From Clostridiales bacterium (GTDB lineage: Bacteria > Bacillota > Clostridia > Saccharofermentanales > Saccharofermentanaceae): a stretch of 64,000 bases of DNA. Both the position numbers and the translations under genes were made by a program. The stretch lies in NCBI GenBank assembly GCA_017551625.1, contig JAFZLF010000055.1, forward strand, positions 22,854 to 86,853, read 5' to 3'. Shown in pieces: positions 17,182 through 27,577 of this stretch. Every line of letters begins with the position of its first letter. Positions within the stretch are counted from its first letter, which is position 1. Below the pieces are notes generated by a model. The model was not told where the DNA came from. It did no database searches and saw only the letters and a program-made list of their open reading frames with translations.

Positions 17182-18303
17182 TTAGTTTACGATATATACC
17201 GTGTAGCCACGCAGCGTATTCATGCTCTCGCCATCCTCTGCGAAGATGTCGATGTGGTGGCCATCCACGCCCCAGCCGGTATCCTCGGCGATGTAATAGC
17301 CATCGCCGCCCAGCGGGTCATTTTCAATATAGATCTTCGTACCGACCGGGATCACAGCCGGATCGACCGCGACGGTGCGGCCTTCGCAGCACGTCGTGCC
17401 GGAAGCGGTGGTACGGTTATCGGTGCCGGGACCTGCGTAGTCCGGACCATAGAAAGTGATCTTAAAGTCTGTGCCGACAAGTGTCATGCCATCCTTCGAC
17501 GGCGCGTCATAAGTCTCCTTCGGCTCCGGTTTCGGTGTCGGCTTCGGTGTCGGAGTCGGGTCGGAATTCTTCTCAGGCTTCGGTGTCGGCTTCGGAGTGG
17601 GGGAGGCCTGCGGTTTCGGTGTCGGAGTAGACGGAGGTTCGCTCGTGCACATCGATACGGCTACATATGTGTCGCGCACGGTGTGGTACCAGCCGTTGCT
17701 GGTGATGCCTACCGTCTCGATCGCATCTCCGGGCTTCAGAGTCTTGACGATCTCATATTCCGTGCCCGGGCCCGAACGGACATTGACTTCGCCGATCGTG
17801 TAGAAGATCGCTTCCCACGGTTCTTCCGTGATCACAGGTGTCGGCGTGGGCGTCGGAGAAGGAGTAGGTGTAGGCGTCGCGGTCGGCGTCGGAGTACGGG
17901 TCGGCGTCGGCGACGGAGTGGAGGTCGGCTCAGACGGAACAGAAGCATCCGGATCCACGACATCGGAAGACTCCGCCGGTGCAGTGGTGGTCGTCTCGGG
18001 GACAGTGGTCTCCGGGGCCGTCGTTTCTTCCGTAGTCTCTCCGGTAACGGAAGGATCAGCGGTATTCCCGCTTTCTGCGAGGGATCCGGTTACAGTCGTC
18101 TGGTTCTCGGAATAGGAATAATAATCCGGAGTCACCATGTCGTAGTTCTCGCCCTCGGTACGCGCGGAAGGATCGGTCAGGAAGGAGTCTGCGCCGACGA
18201 CGCAGGAAAAGGCCAGAAGGATAGCGATGCCCGTACCGATGACTGTAGAGACACGGTTCTTATTCCGATATGTAGATTCCTTCGGACGGCGGATATGCTT
18301 CAT
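17182..18303 (-). CDS. Membrane-anchored SH3b and 3D-domain cell-wall protein
   Basis: The start at 18303 is chosen because AAAGGAGGAAAGG directly precedes it; an upstream in-frame ATG lacks a site. The 373-residue product has a basic start, a membrane helix or uncleaved signal at about 17-36, and a long Thr/Pro-rich wall-spanning spacer. A bacterial SH3 domain follows (VNVRSGPGTEY), then Pro/Thr/Lys repeats (PTPKPTPKP). It ends in a 3D domain with VDP, VIPVGTKIYI and DTG...DIF, the three-aspartate motif of MltA/Rpf-like lytic transglycosylases. It is likely to cleave or remodel peptidoglycan outside the cell. It has its own promoter (18339-18367) and lies upstream of RNase J. Confidence 0.88.
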   Translation of the reverse strand: MKHIRRPKESTYRNKNRVSTVIGTGIAILLAFSCVVGADSFLTDPSARTEGENYDMVTPDYYSYSENQTTVTGSLAESGNTADPSVTGETTEETTAPETTVPETTTTAPAESSDVVDPDASVPSEPTSTPSPTPTRTPTPTATPTPTPSPTPTPTPVITEEPWEAIFYTIGEVNVRSGPGTEYEIVKTLKPGDAIETVGITSNGWYHTVRDTYVAVSMCTSEPPSTPTPKPQASPTPKPTPKPEKNSDPTPTPKPTPKPEPKETYDAPSKDGMTLVGTDFKITFYGPDYAGPGTDNRTTASGTTCCEGRTVAVDPAVIPVGTKIYIENDPLGGDGYYIAEDTGWGVDGHHIDIFAEDGESMNTLRGYTVYIVN

Positions 18304-18338
18304 GCCTTTCCTCCTTTCTGGACGCATAATTATTTCTC

Positions 18339-18374
18339 ATTCTACCACAAAAGAACCGTTCTTGCAAAAACGGT
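18339..18374 (-). promoter_or_regulatory. Promoter of the 3D-domain gene overlapping a 20-bp dyad
   Basis: On the minus strand TTGCAA (18367-18362) and TAGAAT (18344-18339) are spaced by exactly 17 nt. The -35 lies in the centre of a dyad with arms ACCGTT and AACGGT (18355-18374). On the minus strand the dyad is also followed by TCTTTT. It may therefore serve as the pyruvate kinase terminator, as an operator, or both. Confidence 0.6.
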
Positions 18375-18521
18375 GCCCCGGGAGGGGGATCTGCCCCACA
18401 AAAACAGCCGCTCGGGAAGTGCTTTTGGACAGGAAACTTAGATTGTCAAAGAAATAATTCACGGCCGGGGGAGACCTCTTCACTCATTTAACAATGTTAC
18501 TTATCCCGAGATTCCGCCACT

Positions 18522-20288
18522 TCAGGAAACACTGCCTCTCTTGGCATCGATCGAGACGGTCGCGCCGTCCTTGAGAAGCTTCGTGCAGTTCTCACACGAC
18601 AGGATCGCCGGGATATCGAGCGCCATGGCGACCGTCGCCGCGTGAGAAGCGGAATCGTCATCCTCGACGATCAGGGCTTTGGCATGCTTGATGTAGGGCA
18701 TCATCTTATTGTTCGTGTACGGCGCCACGAGGATGATGCTGTCGTCCTCGGAAAGCGGGAGCTGCTCATCGAGGTGCTCCGGATCCTTGACGATATAGAC
18801 CGTGCCCGTGACCGTCGAACCCTGCTCATCTGCGGTCGGCTGGCCGTTGCCGTGCACGATGGACTTGCCGAGGGCCTGGACCTTGATGGTGTTCGTCGTG
18901 CCGCTCATGCCGACCGGTGTGCCGCCCGTCATAACGACGAGGTCGCCGTTACTTAAGAAAGAGCACTTCTGGGCGGCTTCCATACCGACCTCGAACATCT
19001 CGTCGGTGGTCTGTACTTCCGGGACGAGGATCGGGTACACGCCCCAGCTGAGGTTCAGCTGGCGCTGCACACGCGGGAAAAGCGTGCCGGCCACGATCGG
19101 GCTGGCGGGACGGAATCGGGAGATCTGGCGGGCGGTTCTGCCGCCGTGGGTGACCGTCACGATGGCCTTGGCGTTTAGATCCATGGCGGTGGTGCAGGTC
19201 GCATGCGAGATCGCGTTCGCGACAGAGGGCATCATGGACGGCTTGGACTTGCTGAACTGATCCCAGTAATCGATCGAGGCCTCCGTCTGCTCCGCGATCT
19301 GGACCATCATCTTCAGCGCTTCGACCGGATACTTGCCGTTTGCGGTCTCACCACTGAGCATGACCGCGGAAGTGCCGTCGTAGATGGCATTTGCGACATC
19401 CGAGACCTCCGCTCGGGTCGGACGGGGATTACGGATCATGGAGTCGAGCATCTGCGTCGCGGTGATGGAGATCTTACCGGCCGTGTGGCACTGCTGGATA
19501 CATCTCTTCTGCACGATCGGGACATTTGCCGCCGGGATCTCGACGCCGAGGTCGCCACGTGCGACCATGATGCCGTTACTGACTCTGAGGATCTCGTCGA
19601 AATTCAGGATACCTTCGTTGTTCTCGATCTTCGCGATGATGCTGATGCCGTGATCGCCGTGCTTCTCGAGGATGTGGCGGATCTCCTGGACGTCCTTCGC
19701 CTTTCTTACGAAAGAAGCGGCGATAAAGTCAAATTCATTCTTTACGGCGAAGAGGATATCTTCTTTATCCTTCGCGGTCAGCGCCGGCAGGCACAGCTCG
19801 ACGTCCGGGACATTGATGCTCTTTTTCGTGCTGACCGGGCCGCCGTTTCTGACGGTGCAGTAGATGTCGCCGCCCTCGATGCGGTTTACGGTCAGCTCGA
19901 TGAGACCGTCGTCGATGAGGATGCGCGAGCCCTCCTTGACGTCGCCGGCGAGCTCTTTATACGAGACGGAGAATTCCTTATCATTTCCGATGACGTCTTT
20001 CTGGCGGATGACGATCTCGGATCCCTCTGCCAGAGTGGTTTTGCCGCCTTCAAATTCACCTGTTCTGATTTCCGGTCCCTTCGTATCGAGCAGAAGGGCG
20101 ACCGGCAGGTCGAGCTCCTCACGGATCCGCTTCACGCGGTCGATGCGGGCCTGGTGTTCTTCGTAGGAACCGTGCGAGAAATTTAATCTCGCGACGTTCA
20201 TGCCCGCGAGCATCAGCTGCCGTACGACCTCGTCCGAGTCCGCCGCCGGACCGAGGGTACAGATTATCTTCGTCTTACGCATACACAT
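18522..20288 (-). CDS. pyk: Pyruvate kinase with C-terminal PEP-utiliser-like domain
   Basis: It converts phosphoenolpyruvate and ADP to pyruvate and ATP, the last step of glycolysis, and so feeds the pyruvate formate-lyase encoded nearby. The start at 20288 follows AAGGAG; longer in-frame starts lack a site. The 588-residue product begins RKTKIICTLGPA, has NFSHGSYEEH, and has the active-site block IIAKIENNEGILNFDEI followed by MVARGDLGVEI and SGETANGKYP. The last 110 residues form the extra PEP-utiliser-like swivel domain (GTVYIV, HAATVAMALDIPAI) found in Bacillus-type enzymes of about 585 residues. The next gene downstream, in the same direction, has its own promoter. Confidence 0.96.
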   Translation of the reverse strand: MCMRKTKIICTLGPAADSDEVVRQLMLAGMNVARLNFSHGSYEEHQARIDRVKRIREELDLPVALLLDTKGPEIRTGEFEGGKTTLAEGSEIVIRQKDVIGNDKEFSVSYKELAGDVKEGSRILIDDGLIELTVNRIEGGDIYCTVRNGGPVSTKKSINVPDVELCLPALTAKDKEDILFAVKNEFDFIAASFVRKAKDVQEIRHILEKHGDHGISIIAKIENNEGILNFDEILRVSNGIMVARGDLGVEIPAANVPIVQKRCIQQCHTAGKISITATQMLDSMIRNPRPTRAEVSDVANAIYDGTSAVMLSGETANGKYPVEALKMMVQIAEQTEASIDYWDQFSKSKPSMMPSVANAISHATCTTAMDLNAKAIVTVTHGGRTARQISRFRPASPIVAGTLFPRVQRQLNLSWGVYPILVPEVQTTDEMFEVGMEAAQKCSFLSNGDLVVMTGGTPVGMSGTTNTIKVQALGKSIVHGNGQPTADEQGSTVTGTVYIVKDPEHLDEQLPLSEDDSIILVAPYTNNKMMPYIKHAKALIVEDDDSASHAATVAMALDIPAILSCENCTKLLKDGATVSIDAKRGSVS

Positions 20289-20522
20289 ATCGTATCTCCT
20301 TATCTTGCAGTTCGCCATTTGCAGTTTCAACTATGGATAGAGATTTCTCTTCCATGCGAGAAGAACTGACTCTTGCAGCCCTGCGAGCGTTATTATCAAT
20401 GAAACAATTTCTGTCTCTTATACCATACCACCGCAAGAAGAAAAGCGTAAGTCGATACATCTACCAAAGATTCATGGGGCTTGCCGCATATGTTTGTACC
20501 ATTGTCTTCCTAAAAACCTAAA
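20289..20522. other. Intergenic region upstream of pyk
   Basis: AT-richer than the surrounding genes, this stretch should hold the pyk promoter on the minus strand. Only weak -10-like hexamers are visible, and no convincing -35/-10 pair was found. Confidence 0.4.
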
Positions 20523-20605
20523 GAATCTGACTCAGTCAGAAATTTGTCAGATTCGAGAGCAAAATTAGACACGAATCTGACTCAGTCAGAAATCTGTCAG
20601 ATTCG
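20523..20605. repeat. Pair of nearly identical 33-nt hairpin repeats
   Basis: Two copies (20523-20555 and 20573-20605, period 50) differ at one base. Each has perfect 9-nt arms, GAATCTGAC and GTCAGATTC, around a 14-nt loop that itself contains CTGACTCAGTCAG. They lie just past the stop codon of the minus-strand gene ending at 20619. Read on that strand, the second hairpin reached is followed by TTTAGGTTTTT. A tandem transcription terminator is the simplest reading. Confidence 0.7.
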
Positions 20606-20618
20606 TGAAGTCCTTATC

Positions 20619-21299
20619 CTACTGTTCAAAATCACTGAAGTCGTCGTCGGGATTGTCGTTTTCCCAGAGCGGGCGGGTGGCCGTCGGGGCCTCATAGATC
20701 GGCTCGTTCGGATCGAACTCGGGCAGGGCATCGCCTGCGTCGCTGCCCTTCGATGTCATGGCATCTGTGGTCGTCGCTTCAGAAGATCCGGGAACAGTGC
20801 CTCTCGCGACGGAAGAACCGGGAACTGCGCCTTGTGCATCTGAAGAGCCGGATACTTTGCCGGACTTCTCTTTCGGGGAGCCTGCTGCGGCGGACTTCAT
20901 CTTATTCTCCGGGGAGTCGGACAGAAGCGCCAGTTTCCTCAGTTCCGCCTTGACCGCTTCCACATCCACGTTCTCGTCTCCCGGCTTCGGGATGTAACGC
21001 TCGACGGGCTGAAACGGAGGAGCAGAAAGCTTATGACATGCATAGTCGACCATGCTCTTCTCGTTCGTAAACATCGTCATGGCAAGCTCGGCGTAGGAGT
21101 CGAAGATCGGACCGGGGATGACCGGGCCGAAGTCCTCTTTTGAAGTGAAAGTGACGCCGACTGTGAAATCATCAATGCCCGGCTTACTTTCCCCGCCGAT
21201 GATGTTCGACCGGCGCAGGAGCCACGACATCAGAAGAAGTGCGCCGCCGATGCCTCCGAGCAGTCCTAAAGCTATACCTGCAAACCAGAATCCATCCAT
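20619..21299 (-). CDS. Small membrane protein of unknown function
   Basis: The 226-residue product starts with one hydrophobic glycine-rich helix (about 5-27) ending in LLRR. A soluble region of about 100 residues follows, then a Ser/Ala/Gly-rich low-complexity tail with repeated GSSEA/GSSVA units and an acidic end. It begins 7 nt after the zinc-ribbon gene, with GAGGGG as ribosome site, so the two are co-transcribed. No family was recognised. The downstream hairpin pair probably ends the transcript. Confidence 0.65.
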   Translation of the reverse strand: MDGFWFAGIALGLLGGIGGALLLMSWLLRRSNIIGGESKPGIDDFTVGVTFTSKEDFGPVIPGPIFDSYAELAMTMFTNEKSMVDYACHKLSAPPFQPVERYIPKPGDENVDVEAVKAELRKLALLSDSPENKMKSAAAGSPKEKSGKVSGSSDAQGAVPGSSVARGTVPGSSEATTTDAMTSKGSDAGDALPEFDPNEPIYEAPTATRPLWENDNPDDDFSDFEQ

Positions 21300-21306
21300 G
21301 CGCCGA

Positions 21307-22590
21307 TCACCCCTCTTTCTTTCTTAAGAAGTTGAACATCGAGGCGGACTGAGAGAGCTTAAGCTGTTTCACCGCGCGACGGAAACGGCGTATGCCGAAC
21401 TCGATCATGAATCCGAAGATAAAGAGGAGTAGCGAGACCAGGATGGAGATCGTGGTACTGTCTCTGTCGGAGCTGCCGTACTTGGGGTAGCTGTTGGCCG
21501 GCACCTCGGGAGGGTAGACGGCCGGAAGGACGAACTTGGCCAGGACCACGCTGATGATCGCGGTCAGAACGATCGCGGTCAGGATCGTTAATGCATAGAA
21601 TGCTTTCTCGTTCCACGGCGCGCCGCAGACGACCTTTCCGGTCTGCCCGTTGACGAGGACCGTACTCTGGAAACCATTGTGCTTATACGTGACAAACCAG
21701 ACAGGAATCATGGTGTACCGCAGGTCACGGTCGATAAGGAGGAGCTGCCGGTTCGTGTACAGACGCTTCTCCGAACCTCCGAAAGTATCCTTCGCCGCCT
21801 CATCATATGCCTCGTGACAGCGGTGGGAGACAGCGTGCTCCAGCTGCTCGTTGTTGATGCTGGAACTGTTGGAGTAAAAGCCTAGGAGGTAGTCCTCGTC
21901 GAAGCTCTTGAGCTGCGAATAATCGAAAGGCTCGAGGCACTGGATACTCTTCGTCGAGAGCATCCGCGCGCCGTCGACGGGAAGATTCCTGACCATAAGC
22001 TCGCCGGAACGCCCCCAGTAAAGAGTCTCATAACTGTTCTCGTCTTTCTTGACGCGGGAACTGAAAACCCCGGCCTCCGCGAGCCGCGCATTGACGAGCC
22101 AGTACGGCAGATAGATCCCGTGCACCTGCTCGGGATTGAAATTTCGGATGGAACGGGGGATGAGCCAGCCACGCGCGAAACGCTTCCGGATCAGGTCGAC
22201 CGCCTGCTCCTTCGTGATCTGGAACGGGATGATGAACTCCGGTGATTTTTCCTTCGCGATCCGATTGAAAACCACTGTGGTGTTGCCGCAGTAGATGCAC
22301 TTGGTCGAGATATCGGTGCCGTTGATGGCGACCTCGCCGCCACACGAACTGCAAGTGTAGATATAGCAGTCCATGTAGTCTTTCCTGACTTCATCGAAGC
22401 CATGGATCTCGTCGTCGTCCTTGCCGTACACTTCCTCGGCGGAGACAGGCTGCTTGTCGCTTACGAAAGCCTTATCGGTGGACTCGACCTCCTCGGCCGT
22501 CCACGAACTTCCGCAGCTTCTGCAGACGACGCGCTGCGTCGCCGGATCGAAAACCAGAGGTGCCGCGCAGTTTTTGCATAAAGTGGCCAT
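21307..22590 (-). CDS. Zinc-ribbon membrane protein of unknown function
   Basis: The start at 22590 is set by TTAAGGAG. The 427-residue product opens with a TFIIB-like zinc ribbon (CKNC...CRSC) and carries a second CxxC pair (CSSCGG...CIYCGN) near residue 85. A middle domain of about 200 residues follows, with two C-terminal membrane helices around 320-385 and a basic tail. Proteins of this layout are common in Clostridia and are annotated only as zinc-ribbon or TFIIB-type proteins. It is first in a two-gene operon with the small membrane protein. A second, different two-zinc-ribbon membrane protein lies at 43709-44986. Confidence 0.75.
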   Translation of the reverse strand: MATLCKNCAAPLVFDPATQRVVCRSCGSSWTAEEVESTDKAFVSDKQPVSAEEVYGKDDDEIHGFDEVRKDYMDCYIYTCSSCGGEVAINGTDISTKCIYCGNTTVVFNRIAKEKSPEFIIPFQITKEQAVDLIRKRFARGWLIPRSIRNFNPEQVHGIYLPYWLVNARLAEAGVFSSRVKKDENSYETLYWGRSGELMVRNLPVDGARMLSTKSIQCLEPFDYSQLKSFDEDYLLGFYSNSSSINNEQLEHAVSHRCHEAYDEAAKDTFGGSEKRLYTNRQLLLIDRDLRYTMIPVWFVTYKHNGFQSTVLVNGQTGKVVCGAPWNEKAFYALTILTAIVLTAIISVVLAKFVLPAVYPPEVPANSYPKYGSSDRDSTTISILVSLLLFIFGFMIEFGIRRFRRAVKQLKLSQSASMFNFLRKKEG

Positions 22591-22689
22591 AGAGAAACTC
22601 CTTAAGGCAGAGCGCCTGATCATGTGCGTCAGAGTTCATACGGATAAATACTATTTAAGTATAGCACAATATGGGAAAGGGGCAGAGTA

Positions 22690-23778
22690 TCAGTCCTGCA
22701 GTTCCTGACGGGCCTGATTGATCTTCTCGTAGACCCGCTCGAAAGCCTCCACGACCTTTGTATCGAACTGCGTGCCTTTTCCCTTCACGATCTCGTCGTA
22801 GGCCTTGGTGTCATCCCACGCTTCCTTATAGCTGCGGCGGGACGTGAGCGCATCGTAAACGTCGGCAACGGCCACGATCTTCCCCTCGATACTGATGTCG
22901 TCCAGTGCTTTTGAAGAGGGATAACCACGGCCGTCCGGACGCTCGTGATGCTCGAGCGCGACTGTTCGGGCCATCTTCATTACATCGCCCTCGACATGAT
23001 CCAGAAGATCTCCGCCGTAGGTGGTGTGCTTCTTGATCTCGGCAAACTCGTCGTCGGTGAGTCTGCCGGGCTTCTCGAGGATCTCCTTCGGGATCAGGAG
23101 CTTACCGACGTCGTGCATCGTGGACGCGAGGCGGAGTTGGTCAGCCCGGACCGTATCCAGCCCGAGCTCGAGCGCTAAGATCTTACTGTACTCGGCGACG
23201 CGGCGGACGTGCTTGCCGGTCTGGCCGGACTTATTCTCCGTGATTTCAGCGAACGACAGGATCATCTCTTCCTGGATCTTATTGGTCTCATCCGCGCGCT
23301 TCTGAATATACGCGCCGTACTCGAAGATGTAGGCGAAAAGCTTGACCAGCAGGAAGGCGATGATGGCCACGAAAATATCATAGACAAGGAAGATCAGCAT
23401 GAACCAGGACATCTTCTTCAGCTCGGAGGCGAGATGATCGGTAAAAGGCGTGTCGCCATCCACCATCTCTCCCAGGACTTTTCCGATCCGGAAGACCGCG
23501 ACCAGAAGGATGGCCATGGTCAGCGCGAACATGGCGCCGGAGATGACGAGCTGGGTCTTCAGGGAGACCCCGTCCAGGTTGGCCACCATGTCGACGAGAA
23601 ATGCATTGTTGTCCTCGAACATGTCGTGGAAGTCAGTGACGACGTTGTCGTCGAGCAGGGCGGAGCCCGCGATGCCGAGTCCGGCGATGATCGCGATGAC
23701 GAGTGCGATCTTCAGGATGAAGATGATGCCCTTGATGATCCTGCCGGTTTTCCTGATCCGTAATCTCGATTCTTCCAT
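22690..23778 (-). CDS. Membrane HD-GYP protein, probable c-di-GMP phosphodiesterase
   Basis: The start at 23778 follows CAGGGGTG; the longer frame lacks a site. The 362-residue product has four likely membrane helices (about 15-42, 76-98, 124-145 and 138-155, the last two overlapping) and a coiled linker. The HD-GYP domain from about 185 has HD at 222-223 and HHERPDGRGYP at 277-287. Together these form the complete metal and GYP signature of enzymes that hydrolyse cyclic di-GMP. It probably counterbalances the two GGDEF proteins in the window. The extracytoplasmic loop between helices 1 and 2 is short, so any signal sensed is likely at the membrane. Confidence 0.88.
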   Translation of the reverse strand: MEESRLRIRKTGRIIKGIIFILKIALVIAIIAGLGIAGSALLDDNVVTDFHDMFEDNNAFLVDMVANLDGVSLKTQLVISGAMFALTMAILLVAVFRIGKVLGEMVDGDTPFTDHLASELKKMSWFMLIFLVYDIFVAIIAFLLVKLFAYIFEYGAYIQKRADETNKIQEEMILSFAEITENKSGQTGKHVRRVAEYSKILALELGLDTVRADQLRLASTMHDVGKLLIPKEILEKPGRLTDDEFAEIKKHTTYGGDLLDHVEGDVMKMARTVALEHHERPDGRGYPSSKALDDISIEGKIVAVADVYDALTSRRSYKEAWDDTKAYDEIVKGKGTQFDTKVVEAFERVYEKINQARQELQD

Positions 23779-24336
23779 ACTGTACACCCCTGTTCTTATG
23801 TCTGATGCGCAAATACGTGCATTTATGCCCGATGATCGAGCACTCTGTCCCATGCACTATTTTAGCACTTTTTTGCATTCCCGCTTTGCGCGCCGCGTGC
23901 AGGGAGAGATGGATTCGGCTCGCCCGCCCGCCTGATGCATGGTCCGTTGCCAAAAGCGATAAGTAGAGCGCTTGATGAGGTCAAGGAATTTGTATAAAAA
24001 ATCTTCCTCAAACCGGATGACAGAGAGGGTGGCTTAGGCTATGATGTAGGAGTAATGAGAATCACTTGGAACAGAAGATGATTTCTTTTTCTGTAGCGCC
24101 TGTGGACGGGGTGGCTCCCGTCCCTTGGAAATCGGGCTTTGTGGCGGGGTGGCGCCTGCCGGGAAACAGAGCTTGTGTCAGGGTGGCACCTGACGAAAGA
24201 GGACCGGTGCTCTGGCAAAGGAAAGAATCGGAAGCGACGATTGGTTTTTATGCAAGGCTTTTTTAGATAACTGATTCGGGAGAGGGCCCGACTAAGGGTG
24301 CTCCGCAGAAAATGTTCGATAGGGAGGATTATTGCA
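23779..24336. other. Divergent intergenic region between the HD-GYP gene and pflB
   Basis: It must hold promoters for both directions. Candidate -10 boxes are TAAAAT on the minus strand near 23865 and TATGAT on the plus strand near 24040, but neither has a convincing -35. The part from 24104 to 24194 carries three related hairpins, listed separately. No credible gene was seen. Confidence 0.45.
24104..24194 (+). ncRNA. pflB leader with three GUGGCN-loop hairpins (candidate structured RNA)
   Basis: Three hairpins occur at about 36-nt intervals. GGACGGG/CCCGTCC spans 24104-24123, GGCGGG/CCTGCC spans 24143-24160 and GTCAGG/CCTGAC spans 24177-24194. Their stems differ in sequence but keep pairing, and all three loops read GTGGC followed by T, G or A. 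Conserved loops on covarying stems point to a structured RNA or a repeated protein-binding site in the pflB leader. It does not match the ZTP (pfl) riboswitch or a T-box. Confidence 0.5.
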
Positions 24337-26547
<2,211 letters not shown>

Positions 26548-26549
26548 TA

Positions 26550-26639
26550 TTTCGCTGTAAATATGTTTTGCCGATCTGTCCTCGGCGCAAGCGCCTGCGG
26601 AGGCTCGGCAAAAACATATTTCAGCGAAAGAATAGATAC
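26550..26639 (+). other. Long imperfect hairpin between pflB and pflA
   Basis: Arms of about 25 nt (26550-26574 and 26615-26639) pair almost completely, with the motif CAAAACATAT on one side and ATATGTTTTG on the other. A second, smaller stem (CCTCAAT/ATTGAGG near 26674-26693) follows. It lacks a long T-run, so a processing or partial-termination role that sets the pflB:pflA ratio is more likely than full termination. Confidence 0.65.
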
Positions 26640-26756
26640 ATCGCATGTTCGGTTCCTCGAGAGCTTCGATATGTTTCCTCAATGGTGATATTGAGGAGCG
26701 ATTCCGCAGGTCGAAGACCGAGGACCAGCGAAGAGATACTTCGCGGGAAGATTACT

Positions 26757-27533
26757 ATGATAGATTCTGCAAAAGGATATGTGCATTCGATAGAGACGCT
26801 TGGCGCGGTCGATGGACCGGGTCTCCGCTTCGTCATTTTTCTCCAGGGCTGCCCGCTGAGATGCAAGTTCTGTCATAACCCGGACACGTGGCGATTCGAG
26901 GGAGGGGAAGAGTACACCGTTGACGAGATGGTGAAAAAAATTCTTCGTTACAGAACGTACATCAAGTCAGGTGGAGTGACGATCTCCGGAGGAGAACCGC
27001 TGCGTCAGGCGGAGTTCGTTTTGGCCCTTACAGAAGCGCTTCAAAAAGAGGGCCTTCATGTGGCGGTCGACACATCCGGGATCTACTGTGAAGGCGTCGC
27101 ACTTGAGGCGGCTTTGAAAGCAGATCTGATCCTTCTCGATATCAAGTCTTTCGACAGAGAAAAAGCGAAAGATCTGACCGGGTTTACGACGGATCATGCA
27201 TGGTCACTTTTAGAGGCGAGACAGAAGGAAAATAAACCGGTCTGGATCCGTCATGTTATGGTCCCGGGAATCACCCTGATCGACAAGAAAACAGACGGAA
27301 GTTCATTTGAATCAGAAGAAGAGTGGAGATCCGCAAATAGCGAATTGCTAGATGGCATGCGTAGACTGAACGATTATTCATGCATCGAGAGGATCGACCT
27401 TTTACCTTTCCACAAGATGGGTGAATTCAAGTACGAAGAACTCCATTTCCCATATGAATTAAAAGAAGTAGAAGAACCCTCCGAAGAGGTCGTAGAGTGG
27501 GCCGAAAACGCCCTCGAAGAAATCAGAAAATAA
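26757..27533 (+). CDS. pflA: Pyruvate formate-lyase activating enzyme (radical SAM)
   Basis: It installs the glycyl radical on PflB using S-adenosylmethionine and a [4Fe-4S] cluster. The start at 26757 follows GGGAAG; upstream in-frame codons read through the intergenic hairpin and look non-coding. The 258-residue product, the usual length, has GAVDGPGLRFVIFLQGCP followed by CPLRCKFC, the CxxxCxxC cluster motif. It also has GGVTISGGEPL and the expected TIM-barrel segments. It lies 209 nt downstream of pflB on the same strand and converges on the beta-lactamase-like gene with a 44-nt gap. Confidence 0.96.
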   Translation: MIDSAKGYVHSIETLGAVDGPGLRFVIFLQGCPLRCKFCHNPDTWRFEGGEEYTVDEMVKKILRYRTYIKSGGVTISGGEPLRQAEFVLALTEALQKEGLHVAVDTSGIYCEGVALEAALKADLILLDIKSFDREKAKDLTGFTTDHAWSLLEARQKENKPVWIRHVMVPGITLIDKKTDGSSFESEEEWRSANSELLDGMRRLNDYSCIERIDLLPFHKMGEFKYEELHFPYELKEVEEPSEEVVEWAENALEEIRK

Positions 27534-27577
27534 CGAGCTCCGGGAAGCGGAAAAGAACGTCAGAAACATACGTCGCG

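Noticed and set aside
24104..24194. ZTP (pfl) riboswitch or T-box leader
   Set aside because: The region lacks the ZTP pseudoknot consensus and the T-box TGGNACCGCG bulge with specifier stem. GGGTGGCACC only superficially resembles a T-box.
24066..24266. A 66-codon frame upstream of pflB
   Set aside because: It runs through the three hairpins, has no ribosome site and its composition follows the hairpin repeats.
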